42,883 nt of DNA from Schoenoplectus triqueter (taxonomy: Eukaryota > Streptophyta > Magnoliopsida > Poales > Cyperaceae): positions 1 through 42,883 of the forward strand of contig CAXKVV010000103.1 of NCBI GenBank assembly GCA_964058805.1, read 5' to 3'. Below the pieces are notes generated by a model. That model worked only from the letters and a program-made list of their open reading frames with translations, made no database searches and had not been told where the DNA came from. A program made the position numbers and the translations under genes. Positions 35,501 through 42,883 of the stretch are shown one piece after another; within the stretch, counting starts at the first letter, position 1; each line of letters opens with the position of its first letter.

Positions 35501-37565
35501 AAATTAATTTATTTGACTTCATAGGTTCTCAAATCTTATCTTGACGAGCCGACCAACGAGTACACTCAGGATGAGACGGCTGACGAGATCGTGAGCGTCA
35601 CCGGAGACTAATCAACTTGACGCTACCGACCTGATCAAATTACTCTCAGGTATGATTTTCTGGGATTTGATTTTCTTTCTTCAGAATTAGGAAACCCAAA
35701 CCGAAAATAAATGTTTTTAAAATAAATCTGAACTGTGGTATTTTCTGACCAAACATTATTTAGAGACCCGAATTGAATTGTCATATGCATTCAGTACTTG
35801 ACCAGCATATTCGAAACATACCAGCATTTGCATGCCATATCATATCATACTGCATGTAGACAAGATAGGAATAGGACTCGGGAAATAGTCCCGAGATATG
35901 ACTAGGTTAGAATTAAATAAATAAAGTTATAGATTATAATTAGTAGATTAATATTATTAATATCATTAGTTATTGATTAAGTTAGACAATTAATCATGCA
36001 AAATGCATGGAAAAGTGCTGAGAGGCGGGCCGGGTGATCTCAGTCTGAGGTTGCCTTGTATAACCAGACCAACGGGTTATATTCCTTTGGTCTGTATATA
36101 CACTGCGCACATTTGCTTGTCGGTTATCCACCGACCCCGTCATTTGGCGGGTTCGGCCGTGCCAGAGTGTTTTTTTTTTTATCAATATTATATTTTTAAT
36201 ATTCTTAATATGATTAAGATTTTTAATCCAAATTTGAGCGATTAGGATACCATGTCTTTCAGTGTTTAGTGTGGGCGTCCATATCCGAGTCTGGATTCTA
36301 CTCTATTTTGTTATTTTCTCGGGATGCGGTCCTCTGGCCCTTAGTGGTACAGTGTAGGCTCCCATTTGTATCATCTATCATTTTGTCATTTCTCGGGATG
36401 CGGTCCTCTGGCCCCTGGTTGGTACAGTGTAGGCTCCCCTTTGGGATGCGGTCCTCTGGCCCCAGGTTGGTACAGTGTAGGCTCCCATCTGTATTATACT
36501 TCATTTTGTCATTATTTTCGGGATGCGGTCCTCTGACCCTTAGTTGGTACAGTGTAGGCTCCCATTTGTATTAGTTTCCGATTTGTTATTTCCTGGGTAG
36601 TTATCTCATTTTGACGATATGACAACTGAAGACATATTTATCCGTTTGTTTATATTTTGTAAGGTGAATTACCAGATTCAGCAGACCAGAGTACGTGCTT
36701 ATAGCCGTTCACTCTCCTAGGGCGTTATCGCCTCGGGAGCCCGAATTGTCGTTTGTGCGGTGTTGTCGCTGCATAAACATAAAGTCCTAAGTTAGTAAGT
36801 TGGGCCCTGGTAGTGCCCACTTAGGCAAGGCCCGAGTTAGTAAGTTGGGCCCTGGTAGTGCCCGCTCGGGATGAGTCTGGTAAATTTACAAACTGGGTAT
36901 TTATTACGGGTGTTTGACTCTCGTAGCTTATACTTTATATTATATTATTATTTCCACAGAATTTTCTATTTCGGGTTTCTTTACCATATCATATCATATC
37001 ATGTAGGTCAATGTGCATAATAATATTATTATATTCACTTATCAATATTACTTTCGCTGTTCAAACATCAGTATCGGTTTTTTGGTCCAGTCTAGGAAAG
37101 AAGATTAAATCTTAAGGCTGGATCTAAATCCGTACTGAGTAATTTATAAAATTACTCACGTTTCCACGGTGGTTGTGGGATCCAGGTATTTTCAGGTTCG
37201 GGAGTTTTGGCTAGAGTGAGGGCTAGGGACAGTCCTGTGTGGTGACAGAGATGCTTCGCCGCTTCCGCATGTGAGCAGGGTAGTGGATTAGGATCTATCG
37301 GGTTTCGAGTTTTATTTCTTTCTTTTGGGTTTTTCTTTGAGAAATTTTGCTGCCCATTCCGATGGAGCTAGCCCCGCCGATATCGGCGTTGTATTTCTCT
37401 TTGTTCATTCTGGACTGTATGGTCATGTATATTATATTATTATTATTTTGTTTATTCTGTGATTTTCTTATTTTATTCATTTAGCCTTTCGTACGCACGT
37501 CTCGTCGTGCGTACGTGGCGGGATTAAGCACCCCTAATCCGATTCATTATTTCTGGGGTGTGACA
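32581..37565 (+). mobile_element. solo LTR (4,985 bp) of the Ty3/gypsy family, opposite orientation
   Basis: Flanked by AAAAC at 32576-32580 and 37566-37570. It starts TGTGAAATCC and ends GGGTGTGACA. The right ~2.1 kb (35400-37565) are the reverse complement of the family LTR, including the terminal hairpin with arms CGTACGCACG, the GGGATGCGGTCC repeats and the exon-like patch at 35540-35645. The left part (32581-34420) is strongly diverged and its membership rests mainly on the target duplication. Removing the insert restores a continuous copia LTR, confirming the limits. Confidence 0.85.
36319..36577 (+). repeat. short tandem repeat, four units of GGGATGCGGTCCTCTGGCCC...GTAGGCTCCC
   Basis: Units of about 46 to 70 bp start at about 36322, 36396, 36442 and 36521, each ending GTACAGTGTAGGCTCCC. 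The other LTRs of the family have only two such units (for example 8150-8275). Open frames through it are repeat artefacts. Confidence 0.8.
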
Positions 37566-37639
37566 AAAACTATGTATCAATCCGTGTGCTATATGATGTT
37601 GTAGCTTCTGTATTATTGCTGCCGGGCCCCCTCAAGCTC

Positions 37640-38520
37640 ATTGAAACGGATGTTATAGTGAGCTTGGATCTAATATGTATGAAATGTACATATGACAATG
37701 GTTTTGTTAATGCATCTACTAATTGATCCTGAGAACATATAAAATGCACATAAATGCTCATGTCTGCTACCTTCTCTTTTACAAAATAATTATCTAACTC
37801 CATATGTTTAATGCGAGCATGAAATGCTGGATTCGAGGCAAGAAATATAGCCCCAAAATTATCACACAAAAGTAGTAGTAGAATAGTTATGACCCAACTC
37901 TTTAAGCAAACTATGAAGCCAAACCAATTATGCTGAAGCCATAGCGAGACCTCAGTACACAGCTTTTGTGCTTGATCTGGCAACAGTCGGTTGCTTGCGA
38001 GAGCTCCAAGATATCATAGTAGGATCTAGGAACACGAGATAACCAGTTATAAACTTCCTATCATCTGGACATCTAGCTCAATTAGAGTCTGAATATGCTT
38101 GTAGAGTGAGATCATTTGACGTGTGAATTTGAATACCATAATCAATTGATCCCTTAAGATACCTCAGTATATGCTTAGTAGCTGACCAATGATTAAGAGT
38201 TGGATTGTGCATAAACTGAGATATTCGATTGACAGCAAATGCTATGTCAGGTCGAGCTATGGTTACGTACTATAATGCTCCAATAATACTCCTGAATAAG
38301 TATGGGTCTGGCATGAGTTCACTATCAAACTTGGACAAGGTAGGAGAGGTCGTCATAGGAGTTGATATCGATTTTGCCCCTGACATATTAGAACACTCTA
38401 AAATAGAGTATATGTACCTTGATTGTGTAAGAGTCGAACTAGATGTATCAGTATGCACTTCAATGCCTAAAAAAATGAAGTTGACAAAGATCCTTTATAG
38501 TGAACGTGCGATCAAGAAAC
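37640..38520 (-). pseudogene. Ty1/copia pol remnant (end of RT and RNase H)
   Basis: Minus-strand translation gives copia signatures in order. From 38458 to 38270 it runs from SRYIYSILECSNMSGAK through ISTPM to DPYLFRSIIGAL, the end of reverse transcriptase. The RNase H part at ~37880-37690 has CDNFGAIFLASNP, KHMELDNYFVKEKV and DQLVDALTKPL. The parts lie in different frames or are separated by stops, so it is non-coding. Gag, protease, integrase and most of RT are missing. It belongs to the decayed element around it. Confidence 0.85.
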
Positions 38521-38780
38521 TCAGTGAATTGTTGCAAAAGAGATGAATTGTTTCCAGTTAAAGATGATATCATCTATGTATACTAAAAGAAATGCAAAAT
38601 CTGCACCTTTTCTACACTAGAACAAAGAAAAGAAGGATCAGCTGATGAAGAATTAAAGTCAAGTTGGATAAGTATTTCATTGAGTTTTTGATACCAAGCA
38701 CGAGAAAAGGTGCAAAAGCATGGGGAAAAAATGACGGATCGTTAAGATATCGTGGCGTGTGTCAGATACTCTGATACTAT

Positions 38781-39006
38781 AACAGATATCGCAATATGAA
38801 AGTGAGAGAGAATTGTTTGAATAGCTGATTGTATTCTCAGAGTAATTAATTACATCGCGTCTCTTTATATAGAGATATACTTTCCATTCTATACAACTGC
38901 TTTCTGTTATTTATAACAATTATGTAACTAACTCATATACAACTTCTATGACTACAACTATGTATCAATCCGTGTGCTATGTGATGCTGTAGCTTCTGTA
39001 TTATCA
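38781..39006 (-). repeat. 5' LTR (about 226 bp) of the decayed copia element
   Basis: Ends TATTATCA at 39006 on the plus strand. Its inner side abuts the degraded PBS at 38768-38779. It matches the split left LTR over ~140 bp. The exact inner limit is uncertain. Confidence 0.65.
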
Positions 39007-39414
39007 CTGATAATAAGGTATGAAATTTCATAATTAATTCATTAAATTCTTTTCCCAACCACCATGATTACAAGATGCTCTGCTTATTTTGTTAAAAGAT
39101 AAACTTAATTTTAGTATTAAAGTTAAATAAATTAGAAAATAAAGGGAGACTCTTTGGCTTCAGCATTTTGGTAGAATTTTAAGGCTGATTAATGATAGTA
39201 TTTGAAGGGGCAAATGGACGTGGAATTTAGTGTATGACCTATGGATGAAAAGCTATTGAAGTCTAGTTTCCAATGGTTCAAATATCAAGTCGTTTGGAGT
39301 TCCCTACAGAAAATTATGGTGATTTTAGTGGACAGAGGTCAGCTGAAAGGGTGCTGTTTAGAATTTTGTTTTTATTATATGTTTTTATTACGAATTTCTA
39401 GAGTCTTCTTAGAT
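39007..39414. other. spacer between the two copia elements, no gene seen
   Basis: AT-rich DNA with no convincing frame. The left end of the next copia LTR is probably somewhere in here (TG dinucleotide candidates near 39092 and 39350), but the 3' LTR needed to fix it is outside the window. Confidence 0.4.
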
Positions 39415-39420
39415 GTTTAG

Positions 39421-39430
39421 TCTATATAAA
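39421..39430 (+). promoter_or_regulatory. copia LTR TATA box
   Basis: TCTATATAAAG about 130 bases before the LTR end, with GTTGTATTC just downstream, fits a copia LTR promoter followed by a short R-U5. Confidence 0.6.
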
Positions 39431-39554
39431 GAGTTGTATTCTGTTGTTTTGTAAGCAAGAAAGTTATAAGAGTCAATAGAAAATATTTGCTTATTTTTAT
39501 CCACATTTCTCTTATCTTTTCTCATTTATCTACCAACCTCTAATTCTATCAAAT

Positions 39555-39566
39555 TGGTATCAGAGC
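39555..39566 (+). other. primer-binding site for initiator methionine tRNA (copia)
   Basis: TGGTATCAGAGC, complement of the initiator Met tRNA 3' end, lies a few bases after the LTR end and 9 bases before the gag ATG. Confidence 0.93.
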
Positions 39567-39575
39567 AAGATTCAA

Positions 39576-40874
39576 ATGACCACAAAAACCTCAAATATTT
39601 CCTTCCAATATCCAGTTCTAACCAAAACCAATTATGATAAATGGTCGCTGCGAATGAAGGCTATCATTGGCGCTCATGGCTTGTGGGACATTGTCGAGAA
39701 GGGATACGAAACCTCCGAAGACGAGACCATTCTTACGGTGGCTCAAATAGCGACGTTGCAAAATAAGAGAAAAGACGATCAACGCGCTCTAAGTACCATT
39801 CATCAAGGTGTGGATGACGACATGTTCGAGAAAATTACCAATGAGACGCGAGCAAAAGATGTATGGGAGATTCTAAGAAATTCGGTGATTGGAGCTGAAA
39901 AAGTGAAGAAGGTGCGGCTTCAAACTTTAAGAGCCGAGTTTGAGTCGATTGTGATGAAGGAGAGTGAGTCGATAGGAGACTACTTCACGCGAGTATTGGC
40001 GGTGGTCAATCAAATGAAGAGGCTTGGTGAAAAAATAAAAGATGTGAGAGTAGTAGAGAAGATTTTGCGATCTCTCAATCCGAAATTCAACCATATTGTG
40101 GTGGCAATTGAAGAATCGAAGGACCTTGAGTCCATGACGGTTGATGAGTTGAATGGGTCTTTGTTAGCACATGAGAAAAGAATGAAGAGAAGCCAACAAG
40201 AGTCGGTGGATCAAGTATTGCAAGCAAGATTTTCCTTTAATCAAAAGGAAAACGACAAAGGAGGCCGAGGTCAAGGACGAGGAAGAGGCCGAGGTCGAGG
40301 CCGTGGGCGCGGCCAAGGACAAGGAGATGGTCGTGGACAAGGTGAAAATGATGAAAGAAGTAACAACAAGAACAACTATACACGTGGTAGAGGACGCGGT
40401 CGTGGAAGAGGCGGCCGATCAAATAAGTACAATGTTGATTGTTATAATTGTGGTAAATATGGCCATTATGCAAGTGAATGTTATTCCGAGAAGAAGGTGG
40501 AGGAGAATGCTAATTTTGTAGCCAAGGAGAAAGTCGAGAATAATGATGTGGTGTTATTGGCTAACAAGGAGAACGGTCCCGAGAAGGAGAATGTTTGGTA
40601 CCTTGACACGGGTGCAAGCAACCACATGTGCGGCTACAAGCATATGTTCACCGAATTGAAGGAAGTAGCAAATGGCCATGTTTCTTTTGGCGATGCCTCC
40701 AAAGTGCGTGTAGAAGGTGAAGGTAACATTTTGATTAAGTTGAAAGATGGGACACAAAAGTTTATCTCAAGTGTTTATTATGTCCCGGAAATGAAGAGTA
40801 ATATTTTGAGTTTGGGACAATTATTGGAACGTGGTTACACGGTGTTTATGAAAGACCGATCTCTTTATTTATGA
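39576..40874 (+). CDS. Ty1/copia gag and protease part of gag-pol (432 aa, ends at premature TGA)
   Basis: Starts just after the PBS. The gag core (~1-205) contains NYDKWSLRMKA and VKKVRLQTLR as in the copia gag family. It is followed by an Arg-Gly repeat region (~229-281), zinc knuckle C289-C292-H297-C302 and aspartic protease with DTGA at 344-347 (WYLDTGASNHMCG). The TGA at 40872-40874 falls between protease and integrase, and the same frame continues beyond it. By comparison with the family an Arg codon is expected here, so CGA to TGA is the likely lesion. Read-through cannot be excluded, but nothing supports it. Product annotation elsewhere is usually TNT1-94-like; I do not assign a clade. 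Confidence 0.9.
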   Translation: MTTKTSNISFQYPVLTKTNYDKWSLRMKAIIGAHGLWDIVEKGYETSEDETILTVAQIATLQNKRKDDQRALSTIHQGVDDDMFEKITNETRAKDVWEILRNSVIGAEKVKKVRLQTLRAEFESIVMKESESIGDYFTRVLAVVNQMKRLGEKIKDVRVVEKILRSLNPKFNHIVVAIEESKDLESMTVDELNGSLLAHEKRMKRSQQESVDQVLQARFSFNQKENDKGGRGQGRGRGRGRGRGRGQGQGDGRGQGENDERSNNKNNYTRGRGRGRGRGGRSNKYNVDCYNCGKYGHYASECYSEKKVEENANFVAKEKVENNDVVLLANKENGPEKENVWYLDTGASNHMCGYKHMFTELKEVANGHVSFGDASKVRVEGEGNILIKLKDGTQKFISSVYYVPEMKSNILSLGQLLERGYTVFMKDRSLYL

Positions 40875-42782
40875 GATAATAGTAATCGGCTAATAATCCA
40901 AGTTAAGATGACCAATAATAGAATGTTTAAATTGAATTTGATGAATATTGAGGCAACATGTTTAAAGGCTTGTGTAGAAGATAAAAATTGGTTGTGGCAT
41001 TTAAGATTTGGTCACAAGAATTTTGGAGGACTAAAAGAAATGGCTAGTAAGAAGATGGTTCGGGGATTGCCATCAATTGATTCTCATGATAAGTTTTGTG
41101 AATGGTGTGTGATTGGCAAGCACTCAAGAAATAATTTTCCAAAGATGAAGGAATGTCGAGCAAAGAAACCTCTCGAGTTGGTGCATACCGACATTTGTGG
41201 ACCGATCAAGCCAAACTCAATTGGTGAAAACCGGTATTTCATAACATTTATTGATGATTTTTCTCGTAAAACTTGGGTTTATTTCTTGAAAGAAAAATCG
41301 GAGGCTTTTGTAATTTTTAAAAAATTTAAAGTTTTTGTTGAGAAGCAAAGTGGTTTTTATATCAAGGTTTTGAGATCGGATCGAGGCGGTGAATTTATTT
41401 CGGCCGCATTTAACTCTTTTTGTGAAGAACATGGTATTTGGCGTCACTTGACGGCGCCATACTCGCCACAACAAAATGGAGTCGCGGAGCGCAAGAATCG
41501 GACCATTCTCGACATGGTTCGAAGTATGCTTAAGAGTAAGAACATGCCAAAAGAGTTTTGGGCGGAGGCGGTAGATTGTGCCGTTTATTTGTTAAATTGG
41601 TGCAAGACATCAAGTTTGGAGAACATAACACCACAAGAGGCATGGAGTGGTTTTAAGCCTTCGGTATCACATTTAAAAGTATTCGGTAGCGTAGCATATG
41701 CGCACATACCGGACCAAAAGCGTGTGAAATTGGATGATAAAAGTTTAAAGTTGATCTTTGTTGGGTATGATGAGAGGTCTAAAGCATATAAACTTTTTGA
41801 TCTCACTAACAAAAAGATGCATATTAGTCGTAATGTACAGGTGAATGAAGAAGCGATGTTGAATTGGAGCACAATGATGGAGATTTGTCATGAGAAGATA
41901 AGAGATGAGATACGCACACCGATGAACATTCCATGCAACAATGATGAAGATATGCCACCAATTACACCATATGAAGCATCTTCATCGGATGATGAGATAA
42001 GAACTCCCAAAACAAGAAGCATCCATGACTTGTACGAGGCGACAAGTGAGTTACATTTGGTGTGTCTCTTGGCTCAAGGCGATAACATATCCTTTGAAGA
42101 GGCGATTAAAGATGATAAATGGCGAGCCGCCTTGGATGATGAGATACGTGCAATCGAGAAGAACGACATTTGGGAGCTCACCTCTCTTCCCAGAGGTCAT
42201 AAGGCAATCGGTGTCAAGTGGGTATATAAGAAGAAGATGAGCCCTCAAGGTGAAATTGAGAAGTACAAAGCAAGATTAGTGGCGAAGGGCTACAAGCAAC
42301 AAGCCGGTGTCGACTATGAGGAGGTTTTTGCACCAGTGGCTCGAATGGAGATCATTCGACTTTTAATTGCTCTTGCGGCTCAATCAAAATGGCGTATTTA
42401 TCAAATGGATGTGAAGTCAGCCTTTCTTAATGGTGTGTTGGAAGAAGAAGTATACATTGAGCAGCCTCTCGGGTATTTGAAAGAAGGCGGTGAAGGTAAA
42501 GTTTTAAAGTTAAAAAAGGCTTTGTATGGTTTGAAGCAAGCTCCTAGAGCTTGGAATACCTGGATTGATCAATACTTTAAATCACACGGTTTTGTGCAAT
42601 GCCCTTATGAACATGCGTTATATGTAAAGAATGAAAATAGAGATATGTTGATTATATCTTTGTATGTTGATGACTTAATTTTTATGGGTAGTAGTGGTGC
42701 AATGATTGATGAGTTCAAAAGGGCCATGAAGAAAGAGTTTGAAATGACCGATTTGGGACTTATGTCCTATTCTTGGTCTTGA
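40875..42782 (+). CDS. Ty1/copia integrase and reverse transcriptase part of gag-pol (in-frame continuation)
   Basis: Same frame as the upstream ORF; the first Met is at 40908 (624 aa). Counting from it, the integrase zinc site is H31, H36, C64, C67. The catalytic triad is D95, D158, E194 (35 residues apart). RT runs from ~410 with [12 protein letters not shown] (D501) and the YVDD box at 586-589. The frame ends abruptly at TGA 42780-42782. The next frame from ~42770 gives [13 protein letters not shown] and KGYAKEILKRF, the normal continuation. So a small indel near 42768-42772 (net change of one or two bases) breaks the ORF. RNase H is outside the window. Confidence 0.88.
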   Translation, partial: DNSNRLIIQVKMTNNRMFKLNLMNIEATCLKACVEDKNWLWHLRFGHKNFGGLKEMASKKMVRGLPSIDSHDKFCEWCVIGKHSRNNFPKMKECRAKKPLELVHTDICGPIKPNSIGENRYFITFIDDFSRKTWVYFLKEKSEAFVIFKKFKVFVEKQSGFYIKVLRSDRGGEFISAAFNSFCEEHGIWRHLTAPYSPQQNGVAERKNRTILDMVRSMLKSKNMPKEFWAEAVDCAVYLLNWCKTSSLENITPQEAWSGFKPSVSHLKVFGSVAYAHIPDQKRVKLDDKSLKLIFVGYDERSKAYKLFDLTNKKMHISRNVQVNEEAMLNWSTMMEICHEKIRDEIRTPMNIPCNNDEDMPPITPYEASSSDDEIRTPKTRSIHDLYEATSELHLVCLLAQGDNISFEEAIKDDKWRAALDDEIRAIEKNDIWELTSLPRGHKAIGVKWVYKKKMSPQGEIEKYKARLVAKGYKQQAGVDYEEVFAPVARMEIIRLLIALAAQSKWRIYQMDVKSAFLNGVLEEEVYIEQPLGYLKEGGEGKVLKLKKALYGLKQAPRAWNTWIDQYFKSHGFVQCPYEHALYVKNENRDMLIISLYVDDLIFMGSSGAMIDEFKRAMKKEFEMTDLGLMSYSWS

Positions 42783-42883
42783 GATAAAGCAAGAAGATGA
42801 AGGAATTTTTGTTTCTCAAAAGGGTTATGCAAAAGAAATTTTGAAAAGATTCAAGATGGAGGATTGCAAGCCGGTTAGCACAC
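42770..42883 (+). pseudogene. frameshifted continuation of copia RT, runs off window
   Basis: After the indel the coding frame shifts. It reads [16 protein letters not shown], then a KGYAKEILKRFKMEDCKPVS-type segment at the right edge, matching the conserved end of copia RT. No further stop before 42883. Confidence 0.8.

Larger units (their letters stand above)
32489..39006 (-). mobile_element. decayed, internally deleted Ty1/copia element, interrupted by a solo LTR
   Basis: A short LTR occurs at the right (about 38781-39006) and again at the left as 32489-32580 plus 37566-37618, split by the inserted solo LTR. Shared sequences include CTTTCCATTCTATA, TTATTTATAACAATT, ACAACTTCTATGACTA and TATGTATCAATCCGTGTGCT. 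In minus sense the element has a degraded PBS (TAGTATCAGAGT, 38768-38779), a pol remnant and a PPT (CTTGAGGGGG, 37627-37636). The internal region is only ~1.2 kb, so most of gag-pol was lost. Confidence 0.8.
39415..42883 (+). mobile_element. Ty1/copia retrotransposon, 3' end beyond window
   Basis: The 5' LTR end lies at about 39551 (CTATCA), with TATATAAAG at 39424. PBS TGGTATCAGAGC follows at 39555-39566, then gag-pol from 39576. Domain order gag, PR, IN, RT defines Ty1/copia. RNase H and the 3' LTR are outside the window. Gag-pol has one nonsense codon and one frameshift, so this copy is unlikely to be autonomous. Confidence 0.9.

Noticed and set aside
38229..38546. 105-codon plus-strand ORF
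   Set aside because: Shadow of the minus-strand copia RT remnant, whose conserved residues read on the other strand.

Overview
This window is nuclear DNA of a flowering plant. The evidence is plant-type LTR retrotransposons (a Ty3/gypsy chromovirus and Ty1/copia), a Plant Mobile Domain (PMD) gene with GT..AG introns, AT-rich spacers and repeated GTGGGNCCCAC-type motifs. The species cannot be named from the sequence. Nearly everything is accessory or repeat DNA, and no intact ordinary host gene was found.

Layout. (1) 1-1400: the 5' part of a minus-strand LTR retrotransposon, with a 318-codon gag-like ORF running off the left edge and a duplicated primer-binding/LTR-end block. (2) 1559-2757: arrays of short hairpins with conserved loops but different, compensating stems. 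(3) 2780-7153: AT-rich DNA, repeat-bearing spacer, a weak candidate transcription start and an array of TGCCAYGTGGCA palindromes. (4) 7154-22758: a complete 15.6-kb Ty3/gypsy element on the minus strand, with two 5,222-bp LTRs that differ at three positions I found, a CTCAG target duplication, PBS, PPT and an intact 1,605-aa gag-pol. (5) 22764-24306: the resumed flank, with tandem duplications and more covarying hairpins. (6) 24307-31342: a seven-exon PMD (MAIN/MAIL-like) gene on the minus strand, split inside exon 6 by a 5.2-kb solo LTR of the same Ty3/gypsy family and carrying amber stops. (7) 31343-32480: AT-rich and CT-rich DNA plus a cluster of palindromes. (8) 32489-39006: a decayed minus-strand Ty1/copia element whose left LTR was itself hit by a third, oppositely oriented 5.0-kb solo LTR (32581-37565). 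(9) 39415-42883: a plus-strand Ty1/copia element running off the right edge, with one nonsense codon and one frameshift.

The insertions can be ordered. The PMD gene and the small copia element are older. Each received a solo LTR that has since diverged. The full-length Ty3/gypsy copy is very recent. The most unusual signals are the hairpin arrays with fixed loops and covarying stems, the PMD gene whose in-frame stops all look like Trp codons changed to TAG, and an exon-like coding patch inside the giant LTRs.
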